Below, in pieces: positions 27,201 to 42,725 of a stretch of DNA of 64,000 bases (within the stretch, counting starts at the first letter, position 1; each line of letters opens with the position of its first letter). The position numbers and the translations under genes are program-made. Source of the DNA: Auanema rhodensis (taxonomy: Eukaryota; Nematoda; Chromadorea; Rhabditida; Rhabditidae); NCBI GenBank assembly GCA_964057225.1, contig OZ059898.1, positions 18,949,267 to 19,013,266 on the forward strand, written 5' to 3'. Below the pieces are notes generated by a model. The model had not been told where the DNA came from. It did no database searches and saw only the letters and a program-made list of their open reading frames with translations.

Positions 27201-30200
27201 ATGTGCACTTGGTATGTAACTCGCTTCACGTGAAAGATAAAGAGATGCGGTTGCAAAATTAGATTCCCCATGTCCATATTAGTCTAAAAACAAATTTTTA
27301 TTGATATTGGTTCATGGTAACCATGACTTTGAAATTTACGTGAACTTTAATTTATGCTAATTAAATGTACACGTGATGTGGACTTGGTATGTAACTCGCT
27401 TCACGTGAAAGAAAAAGAGATGCGGTTTCGAAAATTAGATTCCCCATGTCCATATTAGTCTCAAAACAAATTTTTATTGATATTGGTTCATGGTAACCAT
27501 GTCTTTGAAATTTACGTGAACTTTAATTTATGCTAATTAAATGTACACGTGATGTGCACTTGGTATGTAACTCGCTTCACGTGAAAGATAAAGAGATGCG
27601 GTTTTCAAAATTAGATTCCCCATGTCCATATTAGTCTAAAAACAAATTTTTATTGATATTGGTGCATGGTAACCATGACTTTGAAATTTACGCGAACTTT
27701 AATTTATGCTAATTAAGTGTACACGTGATGTGCACTTGGTATGTAACTCGCTTCACGTGAAAGATAAAGAGATGCGGTTTTCAAAATTAGATTCCCCATG
27801 TCCATATTAATCTAAAAACAGATTTTTATTGATATTGGTTCATGGTAACCATGACTTTGAAATTTACGTGAACTTTAATTTATGCTAATTAAATGTACAC
27901 GTGATGTGCACTTGGTATGCAACTCGCTTCACGTGAAAGATAAAGAGATGCGGTTTTCAAAATTAGATTCCCCATGTCCATATCAGTCTAAAAACAGATC
28001 TTTATTGATATTGGTTCATGGTAACCATGACTTTGAAATTTACGTGAACTTTAATTTATGCTAATTAAATGTACACGTGATGTGCACTTGGTATGTAACT
28101 CGCTTCACGTGAAAGATAAAGAGATGCGGTTTTCAAAATTAGATTCCCCATGTCCATATTAGTCTAAAAACAGATTTTTATTGATATTGGTTCATGGTAA
28201 CCATGTCTTTGAAATTTACGTGAACTTTAATTCATGCTAATTAAATGTACACGTGATGTGCACTTGGTATGTAACTCGCTTCACGTGAAAGATAAAGAGA
28301 TGCGGTGTTCAAAATTAGATTCCCCATGTCCATATTAGTCGAAAAACAAATTTTTATTGATATTGGTGCATGGTAACCATGACTTTGAAATTTACGTGAA
28401 CTTTAATTTATGCTAATTAAATGTACACGTGATGTGCACTTGGTATGTAACTCGCTTCACGTGAAAGATAAAGAGATGCGGTTTTCAAAATTAGATTCCC
28501 CATGTCCATATTAGTCTCAAAACAAATTTTTATTGATATTGGTTCATGGTAACCATGTCTTTGAAATTTACGTGAACTTTAATTTATGCTAATTAAATGT
28601 ACACGTGATGTGCACTTGGTATGTAACTCGCTTCACGTGAAAGATAAAGAGATGCGGTGTTCAAAATTAGATTCCCCATGTCCATATTAGTCGAAAAACA
28701 AATTTTTATTGATATTGGTGCATGGTAACCATGACTTTGAAATTTACGTGAACTTTAATTTATGCTAATTAAATGTACACGTGATGTGCACTTGGTATGT
28801 AACTCGCTTCACGTGAAAGATAAAGAGATGCGGTTTTCAAAATTAGATTCCCCATGTCCATATCAGTCTAAAAACAGATCTTTATTGATATTGGTTCATG
28901 GTAACCATGACTTTGAAATTTACGTGAACTTTAATTTATGCTAATTAAATGTACACGTGATGTGCACTTGGTATGTAACTCGCTTCACGTGAAAGATAAA
29001 GAGATGCGGTTTTCAAAATTAGATTCCTCATGTCCATATTAGTCTAAAAACAGATCTTTATTGATATTGGTTCATGGTAACCATGTCTTTGAAAATTACG
29101 TGAACTTTAATTTATGCTAATTAAATGTACACGTGATGTGCACTTGGTATGTAACTCGCTTCACGTGAAAGATAAAGAGATGCGGTTTTCAAAATTAGAT
29201 TCCTCATGTCCATATTAGTCTAAAAACAAATTTTTATTGATATTGGTTCATGGTAACCATGTCTTTGAAAATTACGTGAACTTTAATTTATGCTAATTAA
29301 ATGTACACGTGATGTGCACTTGGTATGTAACTCGCTTCACGTGAAAGATAAAGAGATGCGGTTTTCGAAATTAGATTCCCCATGTCCATATTAGTCTAAA
29401 AACAAATTTTTATTGATATTGGTTCATGGTAACCATGACTTTGAAATTTACGTGAACTTTAATTTATGCTAATTAAATGTGCACGTGATGTGCACTTGGT
29501 ATGTAACTCGCTTCACGTGAAAGATAAAGAGATGCGGTTTTCAAAATTAGATTCCCCATGTCCATATTAGTCTAAAAACAAATTTTTATTGATATTGGTT
29601 CATGGTAACCATGACTTTGAAATTTACGTGAACTTTAATTTATGCTAATTAAATGTACACGTGATGTGGACTTGGTATGTAACTCGCTTCACGTGAAAGA
29701 TAAAGAGATACGGTTTTCAAAATTAGATTCCCCATGTCCATATTAGTCTAATAACAAATTTTTATTGATATTGGTTCATGGTAACCATGTCTTTGAAATT
29801 TACGTGAACTTTAATTCATGCTAATTAAATGTACACGTGATGTGCACTTGGTATGTAACTCGCTTCACGTGAAAGATAAAGAGATGCGGTTGCAAAATTA
29901 GATTTCCCATGTCCATATTAGTCTAAAAACAAATTTTTATTGATATTGGTTCATGGTAACCATGTCTTTGAAATTTACGTGAACTTTAATTCATGCTAAT
30001 TAAATGTACACGTGATGTGCACTTGGTATGTAACTCGCTTCACGTGAAAGATAAAGAGATGCGGTTGCAAAATTAGATTCCCCATGTCCATATTAGTCTA
30101 AAAACAAATTTTTATTGATATTGGTTCATGGTAACCATGACTTTGAAATTTACGTGAACTTTAATTTATGCTAATTAAATGTACACGTGATGTGGACTTG

Positions 30201-33200
30201 GTATGTAACTCGCTTCACGTGAAAGATAAAGAGATGCGGTTGCAAAATTAGATTCCCCATGTCCATATTAGTCTAAAAACAAATTTTTATTGATATTGGT
30301 TCATGGTAACCATGTCTTTGAAATTTACGTGAACTTTAATTCATGCTAATTAAATGTACACGTGATGTGCACTTGGTATGTAACTCGCTTCACGTGAAAG
30401 ATAAAGAGATGCGGTTGCAAAATTAGATTCCCCATGTCCATATTAGTCTAAAAACAAATTTTTATTGATATTGGTTCATGGTAACCATGACTTTGAAATT
30501 TACGTGAACTTTAATTTATGCTAATTAAATGTACACGTGATGTGGACTTGGTATGTAACTCGCTTCACGTGAAAGATAAAGAGATACGGTTTTCAAAATT
30601 AGATTCTCCATGTCCATATTAGTCTAAAAACAAATTTTTATTGATATTGGTTCATGGTAACCATGTCTTTGAAATTTACGTGAACTTTAATTTATGCTAA
30701 TTAAATGTACACGTGATGTGCACTTGGTATGTAACTCGCTTCACGTGAAAGATAAAGAGATGAGGTTTTCAAAATTAGATTCCCCATGTCCATATTAGTC
30801 TAAAAACAAATTTTTATTGTTATTGGTGCATGGTAACCATGACTTTGAAATTTACGTGAACTTTAATTTATGCTAATTAAATGTACACGTGATGTGCACT
30901 TGGTATGTAACTCGCTTCACGTGAAAGATAAAGAGATGCGGTTTTCAAAATTAGATTCCCCATGTCCATATTAGTCTAAAAACAAATTTTTATTGATATT
31001 GGTTCATGGTAACCATGACTTTGAAATTTACGTGAACTTTAATTTATGCTAATTAAATGTACACGTGATGTGCACTTGGTATGTAACTCGCTTCACGTGA
31101 AAGATGAAATGATGAGGTTTTCAAAATTAGATTCCCCATGTCCATATTAGTCTAAAAACAAATTTTTATTGATATTGGTGCATGGTAACCATGACTTTGA
31201 AATTTACGTGAACTTTAATTTATGCTAATTAAATGTACACGTGATGTGCACTTGGTATGTAACTCGCTTCACGTGAAAGAGAAAGAGATGCGGTTTTCAA
31301 AATTAGATTCCCCATGTCCATATTAGTCTAAAAACAAATTTTTATTGATATTGGTTCATGGTAACCATGTCTTTGAAATTTACGTGAACTTTAATTTATG
31401 CTAATTAAATGTACACGTGATGTGCACTTGGTATGTAACTCGCTTCACGTGAAAGATAAAGAGATGTGGTTTTCAAAATTAGATTCCCCATGTCCATATT
31501 AGTCTAAAAACAAATTTTTATTGATATTGGTGCATGGTAACCATGACTTTGAAATTTACGTGAACTTTAATTTATGCTAATTAAATGTACACGTGATGTG
31601 CACTTGGTATGTAACTCGCTTCACGTGAAAGATAAAGAGATGCGGTTTTCAAAATTAGATTCCTCATGTCCATATTAGTCTAAAAACAAATTTTTATTGA
31701 TATTGGTTCATGGTAACCATGACTTTGAAATTTACGTGAACTTTAATTTATGCTAATTAAATATACACGTGATGTGCACTTGGTATGTAACTCGCTTCAC
31801 GTGAAAGATAAAGAGATGAGGTTTTCAAAATTAGATTCCCCATGTCCATATTAGTCTAAAAACAAATTTTTATTGATATTGGTTCATGGTAACCATGACT
31901 TTGAAATTTACGTGAACTTTAATTTATGCTAATTAAATGTACACGTGATGGGCACTTGGTATGTAACTCGCTTCACGTGAAAGATAAAGAGATGCGGTTT
32001 TCAAAATTAGATTCCCCATGTCCATATCAGTCTAAAAACAGATCTTTATTGATATTGGTTCATGGTAACCATGACTTTGAAATTTACGTGAACTTTAATT
32101 TATGCTAATTAAATGTACACGTGATGTGCACTTGGTATGTAACTCGCTTCACGTGAAAGATAAAGAGATGCGGTTTTCAAAATTAGATTCCTCATGTCCA
32201 TATTAGTCTAAAAACAAATTTTTATTGATATTGGTTCATGGTAACCATGTCTTTGAAAATTACGTGAACTTTAATTTATGCTAATTAAATGTACACGTGA
32301 TGTGCACTTGGTATGTAACTCGCTTCACGTGAAAGATAAAGAGATGCGGTTTTCGAAATTAGATTCCCCATGTCCATATTAGTCTAAAAACAAATTTTTA
32401 TTGATATTGGTTCATGGTAACCATGACTTTGAAATTCACGTGAACTTTAATTTATGCTAATTAAATGTACACGTGATGTGCACTTGGTATGTAACTCGCT
32501 TCACGTGAAAGATAAAGAGATGCGGTTTTCAAAATTAGATTCCTCATGTCCATATTAGTCTAAAAACAAATTTTTATTGATATTGGTTCATGGTAACCAT
32601 GTCTTTGAAAATTACGTGAACTTTAATTTATGCTAATTAAATGTACACGTGATGTGCACTTGGTATGTAACTCGCTTCACGTGAAAGATAAAGAGATGCG
32701 GTTTTCGAAATTAGATTCCCCATGTCCATATTAGTCTAAAAACAAATTTTTATTGATATTGGTTCATGGTAACCATGTCTTTGAAAATTACGTGAACTTT
32801 AATTTATGCTAATTAAATGTACACGTGATGTGCACTTGGTATGTAACTCGCTTCACGTGAAAGATAAAGAGATGCGGTTTTCGAAATTAGATTCCCCATG
32901 TCCATATTAGTCTAAAAACAAATTTTTATTGATATTGGTGCATGGTAACCATGTCTTTGAAATTTACGTGAACTTTAATTTATGCTAATTAAATGTACAC
33001 GTGATGTGCACTTGGTATGTAACTCGCTTCACGTGAAAGATAAAGAGATGCGGTTTTCAAAATTAGATTCCCCATGTCCATATTAGTCTAAAAACAAATT
33101 TTTATTGATATTGGTGCATGGTAACTATGACTTTGAAATTTACGTGAACTTTAATTTATGCTAATTAAATGTACACGTGATGTGCACTTGGTATGTAACT

Positions 33201-36200
33201 CGCTTCACGTGAAAGATAAAGAGATGCGGTTTTCAAAATTAGATTCCTCATGTCCATATTAGTCTAAAAACAAATTTATATTGATATTGGTTCATGGTAA
33301 CCATGTCTTTGAAAATTACGTGAACTTTAATTTATGCTAATTAAATGTACACGTGATGTGCACTTGGTATGTAACTCGCTTCACGTAAAAGATAAAGAGA
33401 TGCGGTTTTCGAAATTGGATTCCCCATGTCCATATTAGTCTAAAAACAAATTTTTATTGATATTGGTTCATGGTAACCATGACTTTGAAATTTACGTGAA
33501 CTTTAATTTATGCTAATTAAATGTACACGTGATGTGCAATTGGTATGTAACTCGCTTCACGTGAAAGATAAAGAGATGCCGTTTTCGAAATTAGATTTCC
33601 CATGTCCATATTAGTCTCAAAACAAATTTTTATTGATATTGGTTCATGGTAACCATGTCTTTGAAATTTACGTGAACTTTAATTTATGCTAATTAAATGT
33701 ACACGTGATGTGCACTTGGTATGTAACTCGCTTCACGTGAAAGATAAAGAGATGAGGTTTTCAAAATTAGATTCCCCATGTCCATATTAGTCTAAAATCA
33801 AATTTTTATTGATATTGGTTCATGGTAACCATGTCTTTGAAATTTACGTGAACTTTAATTTATGCTAATTAAATGTACACGTGATGTGCACTTGGTATGT
33901 AACTCGCTTCACGTGAAAGATAAAGAGATGCGGTTTTCAAAATTAGATTCCCCATGTCCATATTAGTCTAAAAACAAATTTTTATTGATATTGGTTCATG
34001 GTAACCATGTCTTTGAAATTTACGTGAACTTTAATTTAATCTAATTAAATGTACACGTGATGTGCACTTGGTATGTAACTCGCTTCACGTGAAAGATAAA
34101 GAGATGCGGTTTTCAAAATTAGATTCCCTATGTCCATATTAGTCTAAAAACAAATTTTTATTGATATTGGTGCATGGTAACCATGACTTTGAAATTTACG
34201 TGAACTTTAATTTATGCTAATTAAATGTACACGTGATGTGCACTTGGTATGTAACTCGCTTCACGTGAAAGATAAAGAGATGCGGTTTTCAAAATTAGAT
34301 TCCCCATGTCCATATTAGTCTAAAAACAAATTTTTATTGATATTGGTTCATGGTAACCATGTCTTTGAAATTTACGTGAACTTTAATTTATGCTAATTAA
34401 ATGTACACGTGATGTGCACTTGGTATGTAACTCGCTTCACGTGAAAGATAAAGAGATGCGGTTTTCAAAATTAGATTCCCCATGTCCATATTAGTCTAAA
34501 AACAAATTTTTATTGATATTGGTTCATGGTAACCATGTCTTTGAAAATTACGTGAACTTTAATTTATGCTAATTAAATGTACACGTGATGTGCACTTGGT
34601 ATGTAACTCGCTTCACGTGAAAGATAAAGAGATGCGGTTTTCAAAATTAGATTCCCCATGTCCATATTAGTCTAAAAACAAATTTTTATTGATATTGGTT
34701 CATGGTAACCATGACTTTGAAATTTACGTGAACTTTAATTTATGCTAATTAAATGTACACGTGATGTGCACTTGGTATGTAACTCGCTTCACGTGAAAGA
34801 TAAAAAGATGAGGTTTTCAAAATTAGATTCCCCATGTCCATATTAGTCTAAAAACAAATTTTTATTGATATTGGTTCATGGTAACCATGACTTTGAAATT
34901 TACGTGAACTTTAATTTATGCTAATTAAATGTACACGTGATGTGCACTTGGTATGTAACTCGCTTCACGTGAAAGATAAAATGATGAGGTTTTCAAAATT
35001 AGATTCCCCATGTCCATATTAGTCTAAAAACAAATTTTTATTGATATTGGTTCATGGTAACCATGACTTTGAAATTTACGTGAACTTTAATTTATGCTAA
35101 TTAAATGTACACGTGATGTGCACTTGGTATGTAACTCGCTTCACGTGAAAGATAAAGAGATGCGGTTTTCAAAATTAGATTCCCTATGTCCATATTAGTC
35201 TAAAAACAAATTTTCATTGATATTGGTGCATGGTAACCATGACTTTGAAATTTACGTGAACTTTAATTTATGCTAATTAAATGTACACGTGATGTGCACT
35301 TGGTATGTAACTCGCTTCACGTGAAAGATAAAGAGATGCGGTTTTCAAAATTAGATTCCCTATGTCCATATTAGTCTAAAAACAAATTTTTATTGATATT
35401 GGTGCATGGTAACCATGACTTTGAAATTTACGTGAACTTTAATTTATGCTAATTAAATGTACACGTGATGTGCACTTGGTATGTAACTCGCTTCACGTGA
35501 AAGATAAAGAGATGCGGTTTTCGAAATTAGATTCCCCATGTCCATATTAGTCTAAAAACAAATTTTTATTGATATTGGTTCATGGTAACCATGTCTTTGA
35601 AAATTACGTGAACTTTAATTTATGCTAATTAAATGTACACGTGATGTGCACTTGGTATGTAACTCGCTTCACGTGAAAGATAAAGAGATGCGGTTTTCGA
35701 AATTAGATTCCCCATGTCCATATTAGTCTAAAAACAAATTTTTATTGATATTGGTGCATGGTAACCATGTCTTTGAAATTTACGTGAACTTTAATTTATG
35801 CTAATTAAATGTACACGTGATGTGCACTTGGTATGTAACTCGCTTCACGTGAAAGATAAAGAGATGCGGTTTTCAAAATTAGATTCCCCATGTCCATATT
35901 AGTCTAAAAACAAATTTTTATTGATATTGGTGCATGGTAACTATGACTTTGAAATTTACGTGAACTTTAATTTATGCTAATTAAATGTACACGTGATGTG
36001 CACTTGGTATGTAACTCGCTTCACGTGAAAGATAAAGAGATGCGGTTTTCAAAATTAGATTCCTCATGTCCATATTAGTCTAAAAACAAATTTATATTGA
36101 TATTGGTTCATGGTAACCATGTCTTTGAAAATTACGTGAACTTTAATTTATGCTAATTAAATGTACACGTGATGTGCACTTGGTATGTAACTCGCTTCAC

Positions 36201-38505
36201 GTAAAAGATAAAGAGATGCGGTTTTCGAAATTGGATTCCCCATGTCCATATTAGTCTAAAAACAAATTTTTATTGATATTGGTTCATGGTAACCATGACT
36301 TTGAAATTTACGTGAACTTTAATTTATGCTAATTAAATGTACACGTGATGTGCAATTGGTATGTAACTCGCTTCACGTGAAAGATAAAGAGATGCCGTTT
36401 TCGAAATTAGATTTCCCATGTCCATATTAGTCTCAAAACAAATTTTTATTGATATTGGTTCATGGTAACCATGTCTTTGAAATTTACGTGAACTTTAATT
36501 TATGCTAATTAAATGTACACGTGATGTGCACTTGGTATGTAACTCGCTTCACGTGAAAGATAAAGAGATGAGGTTTTCAAAATTAGATTCCCCATGTCCA
36601 TATTAGTCTAAAATCAAATTTTTATTGATATTGGTTCATGGTAACCATGTCTTTGAAATTTACGTGAACTTTAATTTATGCTAATTAAATGTACACGTGA
36701 TGTGCACTTGGTATGTAACTCGCTTCACGTGAAAGATAAAGAGATGCGGTTTTCAAAATTAGATTCCCCATGTCCATATTAGTCTAAAAACAAATTTTTA
36801 TTGATATTGGTTCATGGTAACCATGTCTTTGAAATTTACGTGAACTTTAATTTAATCTAATTAAATGTACACGTGATGTGCACTTGGTATGTAACTCGCT
36901 TCACGTGAAAGATAAAGAGATGCGGTTTTCAAAATTAGATTCCCTATGTCCATATTAGTCTAAAAACAAATTTTTATTGATATTGGTGCATGGTAACCAT
37001 GACTTTGAAATTTACGTGAACTTTAATTTATGCTAATTAAATGTACACGTGATGTGCACTTGGTATGTAACTCGCTTCACGTGAAAGATAAAGAGATGCG
37101 GTTTTCAAAATTAGATTCCCCATGTCCATATTAGTCTAAAAACAAATTTTTATTGATATTGGTTCATGGTAACCATGTCTTTGAAATTTACGTGAACTTT
37201 AATTTATGCTAATTAAATGTACACGTGATGTGCACTTGGTATGTAACTCGCTTCACGTGAAAGATAAAGAGATGCGGTTTTCAAAATTAGATTCCCCATG
37301 TCCATATTAGTCTAAAAACAAATTTTTATTGATATTGGTTCATGGTAACCATGTCTTTGAAAATTACGTGAACTTTAATTTATGCTAATTAAATGTACAC
37401 GTGATGTGCACTTGGTATGTAACTCGCTTCACGTGAAAGATAAAGAGATGCGGTTTTCAAAATTAGATTCCCCATGTCCATATTAGTCTAAAAACAAATT
37501 TTTATTGATATTGGTTCATGGTAACCATGACTTTGAAATTTACGTGAACTTTAATTTATGCTAATTAAATGTACACGTGATGTGCACTTGGTATGTAACT
37601 CGCTTCACGTGAAAGATAAAAAGATGAGGTTTTCAAAATTAGATTCCCCATGTCCATATTAGTCTAAAAACAAATTTTTATTGATATTGGTTCATGGTAA
37701 CCATGACTTTGAAATTTACGTGAACTTTAATTTATGCTAATTAAATGTACACGTGATGTGCACTTGGTATGTAACTCGCTTCACGTGAAAGATAAAATGA
37801 TGAGGTTTTCAAAATTAGATTCCCCATGTCCATATTAGTCTAAAAACAAATTTTTATTGATATTGGTTCATGGTAACCATGACTTTGAAATTTACGTGAA
37901 CTTTAATTTATGCTAATTAAATGTACACGTGATGTGCACTTGGTATGTAACTCGCTTCACGTGAAAGATAAAGAGATGCGGTTTTCAAAATTAGATTCCC
38001 TATGTCCATATTAGTCTAAAAACAAATTTTTATTGATATTGGTGCATGGTAACCATGACTTTGAAATTTACGTGAACTTTAATTTATGCTAATTAAATGT
38101 ACACGTGATGTGCACTTGGTATGTAACTCGCTTCACGTGAAAGATAAAGAGATGCGGTTTTCAAAATTAGATTCCCTATGTCCATATTAGTCTAAAAACA
38201 AATTTTTATTGATATTGGTGCATGGTAACCATGACTTTGAAATTTACGTGAACTTTAATTTATGCTAATTAAATGTACACGTGATGTGCAATTGGTATGT
38301 AACTCGCTTCACGTGAAAGATAAAGAGATGCCGTTTTCGAAATTAGATTCCCCATGTCCATATTAGTCTCAAAACAAATTTTTATTGATATTGGTTCATG
38401 GTAACCATGTCTTTGAAATTTACGTGAACTTTAATTTATGCTAATTAAATGTACACGTGATGTGCACTTGGTATGTAACTCGCTTCACGTGAAAGATAAA
38501 GAGAT
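24257..38505. repeat. About 14.25-kb super-repeat, copy 1 (81 monomers)
   Basis: The monomer series from 24,257 is repeated from 38,506 onward. Distances to the match are 14,249 bp (24,257 to about 25,740), 14,600 bp (about 26,370-28,470), 14,952 bp (28,478 to about 32,870) and 15,128 bp (35,517-38,500). Rare shared variants include gcttattaaatg (27,182), acgcgaac with ttaagtg (27,690), gtatgcaac (27,917), agattctcc (30,601) and aaagatgaaatg (31,101). Internally it contains a 5-mer pair (24,257-25,135 and 25,136 on) and a 16-mer pair. No gene is present. Confidence 0.88.
32701..38332. repeat. 16-monomer (2,816-bp) tandem HOR pair
   Basis: Units 32,701-35,516 and 35,517-38,332 share the order cgaaattag/gaaaattacg, ggtgcatgg/gtctttg, ggtaactatg, tttatattg with cacgtaaaag (33,381 and 36,197), gtgcaattgg plus gatgccgttttcg (33,579 and 36,395), taaaatcaaat, ttaatctaatt, and ccctatg monomers. 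A third, slightly altered unit is at 50,645-53,460. In the second and third units the gatgccg monomer recurs 1,936 bp downstream (38,331; 53,459), an internal 11-mer. Confidence 0.88.
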
Positions 38506-39839
38506 GCGGTTTTCAAAATTAGATTCCTCATGTCCATATTAGTCTAAAAACAAATTTTTATTGATATTGGTTCATGGTAACCATGTCTTTGAAAATTACG
38601 TGAACTTTAATTTATGCTAATTAAATGTACACGTGATGTGCACTTGGTATGTAACTCGCTTCACGTGAAAGATAAAGAGATGCGGTTTTCAAAATTAGAT
38701 TCCCCATGTCCATATTAGTCTAAAAACAAATTTTTATTGATATTGGTTCATGGTAACCATGACTTTGAAATTCACATGAACTTTAATTTATGCTAATTAA
38801 ATGTGCACGTGATGTGCACTTGGTATGTAACTCGCTTCACGTGAAAGATAAAGAGATGCGGTTTTCAAAATTAGATTCCCCATGTCCATATTAGTCTAAA
38901 AACAGATTTTTATTGATATTGGTTCATGGTAACCATGTCTTTGAAATTTACGTGAACTTTAATTCATGCTAATTAAATGTACACGTGATGTGCACTTGGT
39001 ATGTAACTCGCTTCACGTGAAAGATAAAGAGATGCGGTTGCAAAATTAGATTCCCCATGTCCATATTAGTCTAAAAACAAATTTTTATTGATATTGGTTC
39101 ATGGTAACCATGACTTTGAAATTTACGTGAACTTTAATTTATGCTAATTAAATGTACACGTGATGTGCACTTGGTATGTAACTCGCTTCACGTGAAAGAT
39201 AAAGAGATGCGGTTTTCGAAATTAGATTCCCCATGTCCATATTAGTCTAAAAACAAATTTTTATTGATATTGGTTCATGGTAACCATGACTTTGAAATTC
39301 ACGTGAACTTTAATTTATGCTAATTAAATGTGCACGTGATGTGCACTTGGTATGTAACTCGCTTCACGTGAAAGATAAAGAGATGCGGTTTTCAAAATTA
39401 GATTCCTCATGTCCATATTAGTCTAAAAACAAATTTTTATTGATATTGGTTCATGGTAACCATGTCTTTGAAAATTACGTGAACTTTAATTTATGCTAAT
39501 TAAATGTATACGTGATGTGCACTTGGTATGTAACTCGCTTCACGTGAAAGATAAAGAGATGCGGTTTTCAAAATTAGATTCCCCATGTCCATATTAGTCT
39601 AAAAACAAATTTTTATTGATATTGGTTCATGGTAACCATGACTTTGAAATTCACATGAACTTTAATTTATGCTAATTAAATGTGCACGTGATGTGCACTT
39701 GGTATGTAACTCGCTTCACGTGAAAGATAAAGAGATGCGGTTTTCAAAATTAGATTCCCCATGTCCATATTAGTCTAAAAACAGATTTTTATTGATATTG
39801 GTTCATGGTAACCATGTCTTTGAAATTTACGTGAACTTT

Positions 39840-41500
39840 AATTCATGCTAATTAAATGTACACGTGATGTGCACTTGGTATGTAACTCTCTTCACGTGAA
39901 AGATAAAGAGATGCGGTTGCAAAATTAGATTCCCCATGTCCATATTAGTCTAAAAACAAATTTTTATTGATATTGGTTCATGGTAACCATGTCTTTGAAA
40001 TTTACGTGAACTTTAATTTATGCTAATTAAATGTACACGTGATGTGCACTTGGTATGTAACTCGCTTCACGTGAAAGATAAAATGATGAGGTTTTCAAAA
40101 TTAGATTCCCCATGTCCATATTAGTCTAAAAACAAATTTTTATTGATATTGGTTCATGGTAACCATGTCTTTGAAATTTACGTGAACTTTAATTTATGCT
40201 AATTAAATGTACACGTGATGTGCACTTGGTATGTAACTCGCTTCACGTGAAAGATAAAGAGATGCGGTTATCAAAATTAGATTCCCCATGTCCATATTAG
40301 TCTAAAAACAAATTTTTATTGATATTGGTGCATGGTAACCATGACTTTGAAATTTACGTTAACTTTAATTTATGCTAATTAAATGTACACGTGATGTGCA
40401 CTTGGTATGTAACTCGCTTCACGTGAAAGATAAAGAGATGCGGTTTTCAAAATTAGATTCCCCATGTCCATATTAGTCTAAAAACAGATTTTTATTGATA
40501 TTGGTTCATGGTAACCATGTCTTTGAAATTTACGTGAACTTTAATTCATGCTAATTAAATGTACACGTGATGTGCACTTGGTATGTAACTCGCTTCACGT
40601 GAAAGATAAAGAGATGCGGTTTTCAAAATTAGATTCCCCATGTCCATATTAGTCTAAAAACAAATTTTTATTGATATTGGTTCATGGTAACCATGACTTT
40701 GAAATTTACGTGAACTTTAATTCATGCTAATTAAATGTACACGTGATGTGCACTTGGTATGTAACTCTCTTCACGTGAAAGATAAAGAGATGCGGTTGCA
40801 AAATTAGATTCCCCATGTCCATATTAGTCTAAAAACAAATTTTTATTGATATTGGTTCATGGTAACCATGTCTTTGAAATTTACGTGAACTTTAATTTAT
40901 GCTAATTAAATGTACACGTGATGTGCACTTGGTATGTAACTCGCTTCACGTGAAAGATAAAATGATGAGGTTTTCAAAATTAGATTCCCCATGTCCATAT
41001 TAGTCTAAAAACAAATTTTTATTGATATTGGTTCATGGTAACCATGTCTTTGAAATTTACGTGAACTTTAATTTATGCTAATTAAATGTACACGTGATGT
41101 GCACTTGGTATGTAACTCGCTTCACGTGAAAGATAAAGAGATGCGGTTTTCAAAATTAGATTCCCCATGTCCATATTAGTCTAAAAACAAATTTTTATTG
41201 ATATTGGTGCATGGTAACCATGACTTTGAAATTTACGTTAACTTTAATTTATGCTAATTAAATGTACACGTGATGTGCACTTGGTATGTAACTCGCTTCA
41301 CGTGAAAGATAAAGAGATGCGGTTTTCAAAATTAGATTCCCCATGTCCATATTAGTCTAAAAACAGATTTTTATTGATATTGGTTCATGGTAACCATGTC
41401 TTTGAAATTTACGTGAACTTTAATTCATGCTAATTAAATGTACACGTGATGTGCACTTGGTATGTAACTCGCTTCACGTGAAAGATAAAGAGATGCGGTT
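39840..41500. repeat. 5-monomer (879-bp) duplication in copy 2
   Basis: The private change aactctcttcacg occurs near 39,886 and 40,765, and aaaatgatgagg at 40,081 and 40,960, both 879 bp apart. The corresponding part of super-repeat copy 1 (25,840-26,560) has neither ctctcttc change. The duplication therefore followed the super-repeat duplication and explains the step from 14,249 to 14,600 bp. Similarity is looser at both edges. Confidence 0.75.
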
Positions 41501-42725
41501 TTCAAAATTAGATTCCCCATGTCCATATTAGTCTAAAAACAAATTTTTATTGATATTGGTGCATGGTAACCATGACTTTGAAATTTACGTGAACTTTAAT
41601 TTATGCTAATTAAATGTACACGTGATGTGCACTTGGTATGTAACTCGCTTCACGTGAAAGATAAAGAGATGCGGTTTTCAAAATTAGATTCCCCATGTCC
41701 ATATTAGTCTAAAAACAGATTTTTATTGATATTGGTTCATGGTAACCATGTCTTTGAAATTTACGTGAACTTTAATTCATGCTTATTAAATGTACACGTG
41801 ATGTGCACTTGGTATGTAACTCGCTTCACGTGAAAGATAAAGAGATGCGGTTGCAAAATTAGATTCCCCATGTCCATATTAGTCTAAAAACAAATTTTTA
41901 TTGATATTGGTTCATGGTAACCATGACTTTGAAATTTACGTGAACTTTAATTTATGCTAATTAAATGTACACGTGATGTGGACTTGGTATGTAACTCGCT
42001 TCACGTGAAAGAAAAAGAGATGCGGTTTCGAAAATTAGATTCCCCATGTCCATATTAGTCTCAAAACAAATTTTTATTGATATTGGTTCATGGTAACCAT
42101 GTCTTTGAAATTTACGTGAACTTTAATTTATGCTAATTAAATGTACACGTGATGTGCACTTGGTATGTAACTCGCTTCACGTGAAAGATAAAGAGATGCG
42201 GTTTTCAAAATTAGATTCCCCATGTCCATATTAGTCTAAAAACATATTTTTATTGATATTGGTGCATGGTAACCATGACTTTGAAATTTACGCGAACTTT
42301 AATTTATGCTAATTAAGTGTACACGTGATGTGCACTTGGTATGTAACTCGCTTCACGTGAAAGATAAAGAGATGCGGTTTTCAAAATTAGATTCCCCATG
42401 TCCATATTAATCTAAAAACAGATTTTTATTGATATTGGTTCATGGTAACCATGACTTTGAAATTTACGTGAACTTTAATTTATGCTAATTAAATGTACAC
42501 GTGATGTGCACTTGGTATGCAACTCGCTTCACGTGAAAGATAAAGAGATGCGGTTTTCAAAATTAGATTCCCCATGTCCATATCAGTCTAAAAACAGATC
42601 TTTATTGATATTGGTTCATGGTAACCATGACTTTGAAATTTACGTGAACTTTAATTTATGCTAATTAAATGTACACGTGATGTGCACTTGGTATGTAACT
42701 CGCTTCACGTGAAAGATAAAGAGAT